Shown: piece after piece, positions 12,401 through 22,600 of the stretch
How the letters are laid out: each line of letters starts with the position of its first letter
How positions within the stretch are numbered: the first letter of the stretch is position 1
DNA from: Mugil cephalus
Taxonomy: Eukaryota > Chordata > Actinopteri > Mugiliformes > Mugilidae
Assembly: GCF_022458985.1 (NCBI RefSeq)
Contig: NC_061772.1
Coordinates: forward strand, 4,947,501-5,011,500
Reading direction: 5' to 3'
Length of the DNA stretch: 64,000 nucleotides
Program-made: the position numbers and the translations under genes
Notes under the pieces: model-generated
Database searches by the model: none
What the model was told of the DNA's origin: nothing
The model's input: only the letters and a program-made list of their open reading frames with translations

Positions 12401-15400
12401 GCTTTGCTCACCGTTAAGAACTCTTTTCTCACCAGGCCACAAGGAAATTGATTTCTCCTTTTCAATAAATATATACACACACAGTGAAAAACAGATATTT
12501 CACGCAGGCATATGATGTTATTGTACAGACTGTAAAGGCAGCGGTAAAAGTTTACCATGCTCGGGGACTCCTGCGGGGACTTTCAAGTAAGTGGTGGGCG
12601 GCAGGAACCTGACTACGCTTGCTAAGCTGCTCAAACAGAGGTTGCCGGCTGCAGGCTGCTAGTAATGATATTTTGTGTAATTCTTGGTGATATCTCATAA
12701 TGCAAACTGTGGTTCCTTCTGTATCAAAGTAAAGTTGAAGAGTCCCTGAATTCAAGCAAGCTGAGCAAATCCACCTTAGTTATTATTTTCCTGAAGCTCT
12801 GTTCCCAGACACGTCCAGCAGACTAATGTCCAGTCACCAACGGAGAAATTTTGAGCAGGCAGACAATTTCTCTCTGTTAATGTCCCAGAGTAGCAAGTGA
12901 TTGAAAACATCATTAACGGCAAGACACTAGCTTACACCATCAAAACCCCCAAACCCCCTTAAAGAGACGCACATACACATAACAGTGTGTAGAACGTGAG
13001 TCAAAGCTGTCGTTATGGTGGATTATGTCCCTAGAGCCCCATACACAACTAGACATTAAGCAATACCACATTTAAATGAATCAAAGCAGTCTCACTTTTA
13101 GCCGACTTTTAAATTTCATTTCTTAGTCCAGGCTAAGGAATGAAATTTATTTCTCTCGATGGAGCTTTATCACATACTTTTCAGTGCTCTGTCTGTGCTC
13201 TGTGCTGGACAGGTAATACTATGAATACATCCTATACTGCTGCAGTCACAACTGTTAAACTTCATATGTTAACACTTCCCAATGCAGCAGGACAACTTCT
13301 CGTCAGAGAGAAACCAGAATAGCTTACAAAACAAGTAACCCCACTCCTAAAACAGACTTATATAACTGAGTTAGACACTGAAACACTTTGTTCTATTTAC
13401 TGTATATTTCATGTAAATTGTCCTGTACATTCTGTTATAATTTTTACTTCTACCTCATTCTTATTTTATTTTATTTTATTTTATTTTATTTTATTCTTAT
13501 ATCTATAACTTGTCCATATATGTTCATTTCTTAACTCGTGACTCTTGGACAACATAATTCCTTTGCAGGGATCAATAAAGTGTTCCTGAATCTTGAATAT
13601 TGAATAACGTGACTGTACAAAGCATCTGATGAGAGGCACATACCCATCAGTCAGTGCATTCCTCTCTTTGAGGACAGCTAATTTGATTTTCTTTATAGAC
13701 TTGAACTACTGTATCTGTGCCCCATATCAGGTATCTGACTAAAGTAAAGACCTCATCACGACTGCTCTTTGCTTAATTTCATTAAGAAGGCATATGAGGG
13801 TTTTAGAATTCCTTGCCAGGACTTCATCTCTGCAGAAGGCATTCCTGAAGACAAAAAAATCTTGGATGACTTGTAACTTTTTACTAAACTCAGACAACGC
13901 CACAGTCATTGTATTTGGCCTGAGGGCCAACAATGTAAAACTATTTGTCTTACATACAAGGCTCTTAAAGAGCTCACAGTGTCATATTCTCTGACCTGCT
14001 TGTATCACCTAGAATGATGTGCTCTTGTTTGTATCCTGTTTATATCACCCATGTATGTTTTATCAAGATGCATGTGTGAATTCCTCTGGTTGCTTCTGCT
14101 GCTCTCTTCACCTCCTCCCGTCTCCTCTCTTTTCTTTCTGTCTCTGTACTCAGCAGATGGGTCCCTCCATATGAGCTGGGTTCTGTTCAAGGTTTCTTCC
14201 TGTTAAATGAGTCCTTGTGGTGGAGGCTACATTTCTGCAGCCCTACACTCTTTCTCCCTCTTTCTTCAATGACGGCTATCATCATGCCTTGGCTGAGGTT
14301 CTTGTAAATCTGTGTAACATGTACTACCTTTCCAACTAAGAAAATAAATAAAGCAAATAAATTCCTGAATTTAGATTTTCATTTTCATTTGCCTTACCTG
14401 ATGATACTTTTATCAAGCTGCCTCTAATAAGCTCAGTTATTTATAGTGCCTCCTATAACTACATGCAACAGCTTCACCTACAGCACCTTGGCATGATCAT
14501 ATCTGATGTCTTTTACATAAAGTTTTCAGTGGAAGGCTGGTGCCAATGTAGCCACAATAAGATTATTTCTTCATGGTATAAATGGGGTCATGACTGAGCA
14601 TCCTCATATTAGATATGTCAGTCCTGGGGTGTTTTAGGAGATGTCATTCCCTGTGATAATGTTTTTAAGTACATTATGCATTAGACAAATGCACTGTTTA
14701 GAGTTGGCAGCTGCTCTTAAAGTTTTGACTAATGGATAATATTGATGTTCATATAGGTGGCTTAAGAGTGTATAGTGTTGTGGCTATGTCTATTACCTAC
14801 CACATATGCTTCAGTTAAATTACATTTGATTTATGTAGCATCAATACCAATACAAATTGTCTCAAGATGCTTTACAAAAAAACGACCTGAAACCTCCAGA
14901 GCAGCCTGACAGAGACGGTGGCAAGGAAAAACTCCCTTTTAACAGGAAGAAACCTTGAGCAGAACCCAGCTCATATGGAAGTGTTTTCTCACTCTTATTC
15001 CTATAACCTTCCTATAATCTCCTTTTCCACCTGCCACCCCGTGGACCCTGTGCCTGCTCCACAGACGCATGCATGTTCTCCCCTCTCTCATGTGTAACTT
15101 CTACAGATTGTATTTATATTTCCGCCCCTTTACTCTTTTTTTGCTGTTAAATAAAATATCACTGTCAGTTTAAATACAAGCAAATCGTCCAGTAGTGATA
15201 ACACCTTTAGGATTAATGCTCGGTTCTTTTTTTTTTTTTTTTTTTTTATGGATACAATACTGTGTAGTGGCATTGCCTGTCTTTCATCAGCTTAACATAC
15301 ATGAACTCGATATTCCCTAATGTCCCAGGCAATCCTGTTTCACAGGTTGTGAAAGGTTGTGAGAAATTTCCATACCTAAATTCACTAAAGACAGACAGGT

Positions 15401-18400
15401 CCTAGCCTGACCAGACTACACAAATAGACATGAAAATAGACTAGAAATCAGAAGCACTGGAGTTACAGCATAGATCTGGTATCTTACTATGGACTCGGTG
15501 CCTTTGGTGCCGATGAAGTCCACATCCAGGTTCTTCTCCTCACCAGGGACTGGCAGGTAGATGTCAGTCCTCCTCATTATTGCGGTCTCTTCCTGCTGTG
15601 GGTCGCCTGTGTGCTCACACGAGCAGAAGGGAGGAGGACCTAATAGAGGAACACCAGAGAGAGAATTGATATCTGGCTTACAAAGAACTTGATACTTACA
15701 GGGTACTTCACAAAACTAAGTCAGCTTCTCTTTCAGTTACATTCAGCAGACAAAGCGGAACTGCAGCATGTTGATTTTTGTTCTCTTACAGTATAATAAT
15801 GCTCATTTTTATGTGACCATTAACAGCAGGTGTAATCTAAACCTTAAAGGAGATCCATTCTTTGCTCAACTACTGCTTTTATTATGCGCTGTGCATACTC
15901 TACTGTCTTATGTACTGAAAATAATGTTGCTATACTCGATCTAGATGACTCGTGATGTGTTTGATTTTATAACTGTAAAACATTTAGCAGCTAATAGTTA
16001 GTAGCTTATTCTCTTGAGGGAGAAGACCTCCTTGCTGTATGAAGTTCAGACCAGCGAGGACATTTATCAGTCAAGACAAAGTAATAAGCTCAACACATCT
16101 AAGTATCTGAGTCAGCAGAACAGAGCCTAATAGCCCCATCGAATCCCAAAGCAAATATTATTTTCCAACAACTCTAATAACTAGATATTGTTCATTGAAG
16201 AGGTAGCAGAATATACAACTGATTTTGAACACTTTGCAGAGGTCAATACTATTTGATATGTTATATTAAATTTGATGTAATCAAGTGTGTGGTGACATAC
16301 ACACAGAGGAGAGTATTGCTTTCAGGAGAACGCCTGCTGCAATTAATTGAGTGTTTAGAAATAGTTTAGAGTTTATCTACAAAACACAGTGATTCCCTGA
16401 CTAATAATCAATATATTAATGGATATAAAAAGATAATTGCAGCATCAACATACAGTATTCACTATATGTTCTCTGTGGAATATAATACTTATCTACCACA
16501 AGTGTTCCAGTGCCATTGGAAGCCAAATATATGTAACTTTTATATTTGGTAAAACATGGAAGTCTGATGGGCACGACAATGGCACAATCTGACACTTTCT
16601 GAGCAGGTTCAGCAATCCAGGAGTATCATCCAGTAAATGACTCACTGTGTCTCAACTAATCATGAATCAGTTGCTTGAATGTTCCACTCTGTTCACCAAC
16701 TTTGATGTAATAATAATATCAGAGTGTTTTTACTGCAGCCACTGGATTGAGGTCTGTGAAAGTGCTGAGTGTGACCTCAGCATTACTGTCAATGTAAAAT
16801 ATTGATTAGCGAAGCTCAAAGACATTTTTTAATTGATTTGAGGTTTTAGGCAGACTCGTCACTTGACTAAGCAACTTATATTAAAGCTAAGTTTCTGTAA
16901 AGAAATCATCAAAGAATAAATATCTTCTGTTTGTATTTTGCATTGTCTTCTAGATGGAACGTAACTATTCAACTTCTACTCAGAAGGGTTTCTTCAACAG
17001 CTGATAGTGTTAAGTCTGTATGAGACAAGGGCAGTAACAGTATACAGTTATATTTTCAAAAGCAGGTAAATGTGGATATTTGTTATAGTACGTACATGAT
17101 CAGCCATAACATTGTGACCGGATGAGTAAATAACATTAACCACCTTGTGACAATTCAATGTTCTGCTGCAAAATTTTTGGACTTGGCATGGATGTTACTT
17201 AGACATATACCACCCACCTAGACCAGACCAGACCCCCCTCACCCCATAGTAATGACACTCCTTGATGGCAGCAGCCATCCCCAGCAGGATGCAGCCTGAC
17301 ACACACACAAAAACAGTTTACGAACAACTCAAAAAAACAGCACGAAAAGACGAAGACGAACAAAACCCATGTTGACTGGTTCAAGGTACAGAAACAAAAG
17401 ACAAAAAACAACTGTGCTGTATGTTTAAAGCTGCTCTAGACAGCGGTAGATCTTAGTGACTACAAAGAGCAAATATATGTGTCTTGAAAAAAATGTGAGG
17501 AAACACGATATCCAACAGAAGTTAGGACTATTTACTGTCCACTGCACACAGATACTAAGAAGTCTGCATTTGTCTTCTTCATTGACATTTTCCTTTTTTT
17601 ATTCTTTCTATCAATTAACAAAAACTGTCTCATGTATGTAAATACTAAAAAGAGGGATCAGATATTTGGATGATTAAAGAAATCACTGTAGAAAAGTGAG
17701 ACACCACAACAAGACGGCAGGTAAGACAATTTAATGATCTTAACATGTTGAATCACACAAAATGTCCTGAAAGAATAGCTTCACTGGGACAAAATTACCA
17801 ATTTAATGTAAAAAAAATGTGCTAGCAAAGACTGGATCTTTATGACTAATAAAGAGCCAGTATGGGAGGCCCTGAAGCACAAATGACTTGTTAGCTTGGC
17901 AATGGAACAACTGTTTTGTTTTCATGTTACATTCATGATAGTCCTGAAAGTCCAGTTTCAAGGTTCAATTTCGGAATATGTGCCATACACATTCCTCCTT
18001 GGACTGAGTAATTTGATGTTGTGCAGTTACCAAAGAACGCTTGATTTAAGGTGTCAGAACTGGTACAAAGTACACGGTGTTATGACAGGGATTTGTAAAC
18101 CTGCTAAAATATACCACTGACAAGAAGAAGTCATGAAGTGTGAAACACATGCTGCCATGCACCAGAACCACAGAGGGGTGGTTTACACTGAACAGCCCAT
18201 TACATTGATGTGAACTAATGTCATTGTGGGTTTTTTACCACTCTGTGTTACACAGCAATCAATTCCAATTTATCCCATATTCCCATAAAAAAACAAAACA
18301 AAAAAAAAACATCTTAATGTTGATGGCTTTTTGTTTCCAAGGATGGAGTCGAGTGCTAAACCGTTAGCACATGGAAGTACATGAGCATTGAATATGGACA

Positions 18401-20265
18401 ATAATTGCAATAATTATCAGAGCCTTTATGACACATAGAATCCCTTCTGAGCTAAAAACAAAACAGATAAGTTGGTATTTTATGTTGTGTAAAGTCTAGA
18501 GCATGTTTTTTGTTGTCATCCCTGTATTTCTGTACATCTTTTAGTTGTAAAGTCCACAACTTCACCATACTGGTGGTGCCTTCTTTCAACAGCAGCAACA
18601 AAAAGAAACATTGCACACTGCCCACTGTGCCGACAAAGGGAGATATTAATTGGTGAACAAGATACACCGTTTAGTTGTTGAAAATCCAGACACTTTCCTC
18701 AGAAGTTGGGTTGGGTCATTGGTAAATGTGCTCCGCCATTAGGGTTAAAGGGACCTGGGCGGGGTGCATTCAAAAATGGCAGCTTGACAAGCAGATGACA
18801 TCCATCCTCTATTCTGGTACCTACAAATTCTCACAAAATAAGTCAATGCTCTTTTAAGTATGCATGTTTTTTTCCATGCGATACTCCAGCAAGGATATTT
18901 ATTTTTATTTTTTACCACAATCAACCACAGGGTTCAACTAGCAGTTAGTGATGGTCAGTGTTTTAGACCGCCTTGCTGGCCTGCCCCTTTTGGGACAATT
19001 CCAGTATGGTTGCAAACCAGATGGTTCTCTTAGACTCTGACACAGAGGTGTTTTTGACAGAAGACACTGTATTGGCATTCGAATTGGTTCCAAGAAGGCT
19101 TGCACTGACATGCTCTTATCGCATGTACTGTATTCTGTTTATCGCTGGGGGAGTCAGTTAGCGATCAAGACATTCATGTGGAACACAGTGTATCAGGAAT
19201 GTCTGAATGCACCAAGCATGTTTTTCATAAAAAAAAAGGAGCTTAGTCAGGAACAGGCCTATCTTCATTGAGAACTTATCATTGCTTTCAAAGAGAAAGA
19301 GAGAGTAATACAATTGAAATTGTGAATTATGTGATTGCACCTGTAAAACGATTCAAGTTCAAAGGTTGAACTGTAAATGTTTCAATTCATTGTACATTAT
19401 CAACCAGTAAACAGTGTTAATGCTCTTTAAATTGGATTTGCTGCACCTAAAATGAAAAGTATGTGATGTAATTAATCTGATTGTGGTGTCATATTATATT
19501 TACTAATAGTAGTCCTTAGTTTTACACCCAGAGGTCCTCAACTGATGAATGACAGCAATAATCTTCAAACGAGCCACGTATGTGAAAGACGAGACAGCAA
19601 AAGCCAACTGTTCAATGCATCGTGACAATGTTAAGTTAGCCTGCTGTTAATTTGCCCGAGTGGTTGACCACATGCACCATTAAGACTTTGCCCAACATTG
19701 CCAGAAATGTCTCCCTGAGGAATTTGGCATGAGCTGCCACCGACGCGAAGCATCTGGGAATAATCAAGATGATCTGAGGCTGAAGGAAATTTCAATATCA
19801 GTCAAGACGTTACTAGGTCTATGTATGAAGCGCCTCAATTACACTTGTCAGGGCACGTTTTGAATGTTGTCATGCAACATGTGGTAAAGCAGCTTGTGTG
19901 GATGATTAGCATGAGGAAATTATTCCAAGAGAAGGCAGTAGCCTGTGTATAAACTGTGGCAGTCAGTTGCACACGAATAAAAAGCTACGTGAACAGCTGT
20001 GTGGTGTGGGGGATTATGCGTGCGTTACTGTATTTGTGCGCACATGTGCCTCATAATAAGAACCACAATTTACCAAAACCAGCCAAAAGCACTTCAACGA
20101 GCGATGGAAAACGCATCTTTAGTTTATCTCTACTTGATATTAAATCCTAATCTTCAGCGCTGCCATAAACACATTCCGCAATTCACTGGAAAGAAATCTC
20201 TTACCGAGCTCCTCTGCGCAATCATGGTGATTGAAGCTCTCGGACGGCTCATCGTGCCGCTCCAT
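345..20265 (-). CDS. ano1: anoctamin (ANO1/ANO2 type), 5' part of the gene
   Basis: Ten coding exons join in phase on the minus strand: 20205-20265, 15488-15639, 10325-10651, 7469-7567, 6805-6956, 3840-3894, 3541-3592, 2304-2359, 2064-2105 and 345-409, about 353 residues, then off the left edge. Anoctamin-1 and -2 are plasma-membrane calcium-activated chloride channels. The visible part is the cytosolic N-terminus (anoctamin dimerisation domain); no membrane helix is reached. Family signatures are [90 protein letters not shown], YPLHD and LLYEEW. Most blocks are closer to ANO1 than to ANO2. It lies head-to-head with the BAX-type gene 14 kb away. All donors begin GT and all acceptors end AG. 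It could be ano1a/ano1b or a third ANO1/2 paralogue; only a tree would tell. The family is certain, the symbol less so. Confidence 0.9.
410..2063. other. anoctamin intron without recognisable genes
   Basis: AT-rich intronic DNA. Open frames of 60-80 codons on both strands show no family similarity and no codon bias. Nothing else is recognised. Confidence 0.6.
2064..2105 (-). CDS. ano1: anoctamin coding exon 9
   Basis: A 42-base microexon-sized, in-phase exon reading GDIEGVNAEPNDRK, donor GTAAGT, acceptor inside a (TG)n-rich tract. It corresponds to GDYNGENVEFNDRK of ANO1; the ends (GD, NDRK) are conserved and the middle is variable. Confidence 0.9.
2304..2359 (-). CDS. ano1: anoctamin coding exon 8
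   Basis: A 56-base exon completing Gly and reading [18 protein letters not shown], phase 0, donor GTGAGT. It corresponds to ITSLLASGVYAAAYPLHD of ANO1. Confidence 0.94.
3110..3225 (+). repeat. LINE/SINE 3' tail fragment
   Basis: CCCCTGTGGGATAAATAAAGAATGATCTTGATTATCTTATCTTA is split here by position: the gggataaataaag core at about 3183-3198 and the degenerate (ATCTT)n run to 3220. This is the usual 3' end of fish L2/Rex-like retrotransposons and their SINE partners. Only the tail is left. Confidence 0.45.
3541..3592 (-). CDS. ano1: anoctamin coding exon 7
   Basis: A 52-base exon after tttccag, reading [17 protein letters not shown] plus one base of Gly, donor GTATGA. It corresponds to [18 protein letters not shown] of ANO1. 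Confidence 0.94.
3840..3894 (-). CDS. ano1: anoctamin coding exon 6
   Basis: A 55-base exon completing the Leu codon and reading [18 protein letters not shown], ending in phase 0 at GTAAGT. It aligns directly with [18 protein letters not shown] of ANO1. Confidence 0.95.
4185..4640 (+). repeat. intronic repeat A, copy 1
   Basis: About 450 bases beginning ttctcagctcttgttcttg and ending agactagactaga. A second copy at 7965-8472 is roughly 85-90 percent identical by eye, with a 50-60 base insertion. Key shared stretch: accagctaatgttagcatgct. It encodes nothing recognisable; the family is unknown to me. Confidence 0.7.
4925..5048 (-). repeat. dispersed teleost repeat, copy 1
   Basis: On the minus strand it reads tcaattcaattttatct... 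caatgcaaattgtctcaaga ... ggcaaggaataactcccttg. The same core (ggcaaggaaaaactccc, gtctcaag) appears at 14085-14270, 14835-15000 and 29440-29570. This is an abundant non-autonomous repeat in spiny-rayed fish. Confidence 0.55.
6805..6956 (-). CDS. ano1: anoctamin coding exon 5
   Basis: A 152-base exon after a tttgcag acceptor, reading VYDVKQGSNVVEKIRMFIHK, then ITAPLHPQVDANRPQSVKPL and [11 protein letters not shown], with two bases carried into the next exon (donor GTGAGT). [12 protein letters not shown] across the junction is the ANO1 wording; ANO2 has PFSREKMYL. Confidence 0.95.
7469..7567 (-). CDS. ano1: anoctamin coding exon 4
   Basis: A 99-base, phase 0 exon reading [20 protein letters not shown] followed by [13 protein letters not shown], then GTAAGC. 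This block is almost identical to the ANO1 family sequence ([24 protein letters not shown]) and is one of the strongest identifiers in the gene. Confidence 0.96.
7778..7950 (+). repeat. intronic repeat B, copy 1
   Basis: About 175 bases starting ctgtctgtaaatccactaat and ending aggtttgttgtgtttg. It recurs directly at 8478-8652, on the other side of repeat A copy 2, so A is flanked by direct B repeats. Confidence 0.7.
7965..8472 (+). repeat. intronic repeat A, copy 2
   Basis: Second copy of the 4185-4640 sequence in the same orientation, here enlarged by a segment near 8085-8130. It is bounded immediately on both sides by the direct B repeats. Confidence 0.7.
8478..8652 (+). repeat. intronic repeat B, copy 2
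   Basis: Direct repeat of 7778-7950 (ctgtctgtaaatccactaat ... caagacaaatgtttgttctg). Differences are scattered substitutions of about one in eight to ten bases, so the duplication is not recent. Confidence 0.7.
10325..10651 (-). CDS. ano1: anoctamin coding exon 3
   Basis: A 327-base exon, phase 0 on both sides, with GTGAGA as donor. It contains [20 protein letters not shown], which matches the FRDGRRKVDYILVYHHK start of the ANO1 cytosolic domain. Near its end are [20 protein letters not shown] and TGLELEKDEE, nearly the ANO1 consensus. The acceptor is preceded by an uninterrupted (CT)n tract on the coding strand. Confidence 0.93.
10652..10675 (-). repeat. (CT)n microsatellite forming a splice acceptor tract
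   Basis: On the coding strand about 22 bases of uninterrupted CT/TC dinucleotides run straight into TAG|CCCATG of anoctamin exon 3, so the polypyrimidine tract is itself a microsatellite. Confidence 0.8.
11840..12105 (+). mobile_element. L2/Rex-like LINE fragment (end of ORF2)
   Basis: A frame reads TLQLVIKTSPLPHLDKIYSS then RLLQRATKIPRDPTRPGH, matching the conserved LPxLxxLYxxRxxxRAxxIxxDPxHPxH segment near the reverse-transcriptase C-terminus of fish L2-type LINEs. The following ARPAPTDSS...FSPG in another frame corresponds to the R-T-x-R-L-x-x-S-F-F-P segment, so there are frameshifts. Dead element inside an anoctamin intron. Confidence 0.6.
12121..12148. repeat. perfect 12-bp hairpin
   Basis: AAATACCTATAC, loop TATT, GTATAGGTATTT: a perfect inverted repeat with a four-base loop, just after the LINE fragment. 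It could be a small palindrome of the element or a chance structure. Confidence 0.75.
13380..13608 (+). mobile_element. LINE 3' untranslated tail with (ATTTT)n
   Basis: Contains tgtaaattgtcctgtacatt, an (ATTTT)n tract at 13461-13495, and the end gcagggatcaataaagtgtt followed by cctgaatcttgaatattgaa. The gggatcaataaagt plus short degenerate repeat is the standard 3' end of fish L2-type LINEs. It may belong to the ORF2 fragment at 11.8-12.1 kb with later insertions between. Confidence 0.5.
14085..14270 (-). repeat. dispersed teleost repeat, copy 2 (inverted partner)
   Basis: Contains ccatatgagctgggttctgt at 14167 onward. The 41 bases 14167-14207 are the reverse complement of 14938-14978 with one mismatch, so copies 2 and 3 form an inverted pair inside one anoctamin intron. 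Confidence 0.65.
14835..15000 (+). repeat. dispersed teleost repeat, copy 3
   Basis: Contains caatacaaattgtctcaaga, ggtggcaaggaaaaactccc and ttttaacaggaagaaacctt. Same family as copies at 4925, 14085 and 29440. Confidence 0.65.
15227..15247 (+). repeat. poly(T) tract
   Basis: Twenty-one consecutive T bases in an anoctamin intron. Confidence 0.9.
15488..15639 (-). CDS. ano1: anoctamin coding exon 2
   Basis: Begins after an acceptor ...ctattag, completes the split Gly codon, and reads PPPFCSCEHTGDPQQEE, then MRRTDIYLPVPGEEKNLDVD and FIGTKGTESI, ending in phase 0 at GTAAGA. This is the poorly conserved N-terminal segment. It fits because the frame stays open across the whole exon and both junction phases match the neighbouring exons. 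Confidence 0.78.
17095..17310 (-). mobile_element. Tc1-like derivative, one end only
   Basis: Begins with the terminal-repeat-like tgatcagccataacattgtg and continues through gttctgctgcaaa, accacccacctagaccagac and catagtaatgacactcctt to ggatgcagcctgacacacac. It is the reverse complement of the right end of the copy at 52304-52888, and the similarity ends in a CA tract in both. The element is truncated here. Confidence 0.6.
20205..20265 (-). CDS. ano1: anoctamin coding exon 1 (start codon)
   Basis: Starts at ATG 20265 and reads MERHDEPSESFNHHDCAEEL plus one base of a Gly codon. It ends at a GTAAGA donor, and the split Gly codon (G|GT) is completed by the next exon. The same frame has a TAG about 33 bases upstream, so no longer N-terminus is available from contiguous DNA. 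The peptide itself is not conserved with mammalian ANO1, as expected for this variable N-terminus; the call rests on phase match and position. Confidence 0.75.
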
Positions 20266-20269
20266 TAGG

Positions 20270-20720
20270 GTCAACGGAGGCGCTCGGGTTTCCTAAGGAG
20301 AGACTAACTAAATCGACAAAGCCGCCTCTCTCTCTCTCTGCGGCCGCATCCAGTCCAGTCGCGCTGTATCATGGAGACGCTGGGTGAATGATAGACTATT
20401 GGCAAACGGTTCCCAAAGAAAACAAGATAACAACAGAAGCGACTGCGTCTACCAAGAGTCTCCTGTTGGTGTGAATTAGATGATGGAGGTGTCGTGAATT
20501 ATGCCTATATGACATTATCTGTCAGGATGAGAGTACTAAAGCGCATCTCCTCCATGTGTGAGGAGGACGTCCTCTGTTTCCAGGAGATGAACCACTCACA
20601 TACAGCAGAGCGATAACTCGTGGGGAAGCGCAGCAGAAATCGTGCCATAACGGGCAAGAAAAATGTCGCGTTCAAATCCAGCAGGAAAACGCGGACACGT
20701 GGACTTCGGTTGCATGTCTA
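20270..20720. promoter_or_regulatory. CpG-rich segment upstream of anoctamin coding exon 1
   Basis: GC- and CpG-richer than the surrounding introns (NotI-type GCGGCCGC at 20340, many CG dinucleotides to 20700). It sits immediately 5' of the start codon on the minus strand. It may be a promoter or a 5' untranslated region. No TATA box was recognised. Confidence 0.35.
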
Positions 20721-21194
20721 ATCTCGGACGTGCAGATAGTTATTTCATGCAGAGTTTGAGAGGGAATTTTGATTAAAGAAACTTTTTGAAAAAACAAAAA
20801 AGCACCTTACTAAATGATCAAAAAAAAAAAAAATCAAGGTGAGGAGAGAAGCTTGCTTTATCGGAGCTTGTGGTCAGACAGGTTATTTTACAAAGTGATA
20901 TCGAGTAGAGAGAAAACACAAAGTGTTTACTGTCTGTAGTCTGTATGAGACGACTTAAACATATCCTTGGTCTTGGTGAGCTATATATTATATATTATTC
21001 ATCGTCAACAGTTTTGATTGGCTCAGTTTGTGACCATGTAGACATGCAGACTAATGTCTGGTTAAGTCCTAATGGTGCATAACCTATGATAACAGTTTTG
21101 ACCCAGATGCCCAATTGGCAAGTGTCCAAATGGTTTTATTACCACTATTTCCTGTATATGTTATGTCTTTATGGATTTTTGCTTGTGTTTCACA

Positions 21195-21245
21195 AAACAG
21201 AATCAGAATCAGAATCAGCTTTATTATGCGTGCACATATTTTACT
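21195..21245 (-). repeat. short LINE tail, (CAGAAT)n
   Basis: Three tandem cagaat(c) units followed by agctttatta, the reversed 3' end typical of fish LINEs, similar to the end of the LINE at 36.78 kb. No coding part remains. Confidence 0.4.
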
Positions 21246-22494
21246 CAGGTCACTTTGCTCAGAAGTGCAAGTAATGCACTTAAATAAGCATAAAAATAAA
21301 AGCATAAGAAAAAAGAAAAACTGTACAACATAAATTAGACAATGCTGAATTTGGTGATTTGTGTTTTTTTAAATCATGGTAATTACTCATTCACAACCCA
21401 CTGTGAATGGGCACCACTGGCAATGGCAATGGGCGACGGGGTGTTTATCAGTAGGCTAACTGGTAAGCGAACTTCAGACTGCCTTTATTGTTTGTTACAC
21501 CTTGATAAGTTCAACTCTGAAGTCACAGGGGAGGACACAGTCGGTCAGTCCTTTTGAATCAGAACACTAGGTGGGCAGTGAAGTGATGATGCTTCACAAA
21601 AACACAAGAAGAGTCGAGCGATTTAGAGCCAAGGGTGCAGCTTCCTCATTTGCATCTATTCAAGGATGTAATATGGTTGACGGGGGCTACTTTGTGCACA
21701 AATAAATTGACTAAACAGTGTTTGCATGTCAAAATATGAAAAGCAGAACATCAAAATAAGGTTAGGAGAAACATACTCCCAGTTGCTTTAACGTTGAGAC
21801 TTGCATGCGTTATTTCTTATGAAACGTGAACGCAGCACCGTTCTCGTGCTCCAGCATCACTGAGCCAGCTGGTGCCGCCTACTCGTGCCGGGGTCTACCC
21901 GTAGGCGCGGGGTGACCGGTGTAGTGGTCTCACAGCGAGATCACAGTGCGCAGGAACATCTCCCGACGTACGCTGTCTTGAGTTACACACTTGATGAATC
22001 GGTTTGTCCGAAATAGCCCAAATAAACTACTTCGCCGAGCAGCTTGTCTGCACTCACCTGCCACATGCATCACTTAACACAACAACACAAACAAAAAGGA
22101 CACGTTTTCTTCAATCCAATCGGATTCTTTCTCTTCATCTGCAGCTATCCGTGACATTGCATGGCGCATGCAGTCACTGAAGACTGGTTAGAGTGGTTAT
22201 CAGCTGGTCGCTCTTTACGCAAGCCAACACACGGAACCTTCTCTCTCACAAAATGCGCCTCGGGTCGCTAAATATTGAATTACCCCCTCTTATTTGCAAA
22301 AAACTGCTAGAGGAGCCAACTGTGAGTCGGACTACTAGCTTAGTGCAACAAAGTCATTGAAACCTGAGACATCGGATTCATGCAAAGGAGAAGGCGCAGA
22401 TGGAATTTCTAAACAGAGAAGCTTAATGGCAGACGAGTAAATAAACGGCAGCTTTAGAGAACAACGGAGATAAGAACAAGAAGATGCGAGTTAC

Positions 22495-22600
22495 CTTGTC
22501 TCTGGAGGTGAGGGGGTCGCTTTGTAGAAAGTGAACTCCGTTGGGGCACCTTCACACTTCCCACTCACCTGTGCTCGAGTAGGGCGGAGGAGGAAATGCT
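22495..22600 (-). promoter_or_regulatory. possible 5' non-coding exon and promoter of the anoctamin gene
   Basis: On the minus strand a GC-rich stretch ends at GACAAG|GTAACT (donor at 22494), with a second donor-like site CACAG|GTGAGT near 22568. A CCAAT box (ATTGG on the plus strand, 22661-22665) lies 60-170 bases upstream. Just before the coding exon an acceptor-like CTCTCCTTAG precedes 20292. Together these suggest an untranslated first exon spliced to 20292. This is inference from motifs; the alternative is a promoter directly upstream of 20265, in the CpG-rich 20270-20720 stretch. Confidence 0.35.
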
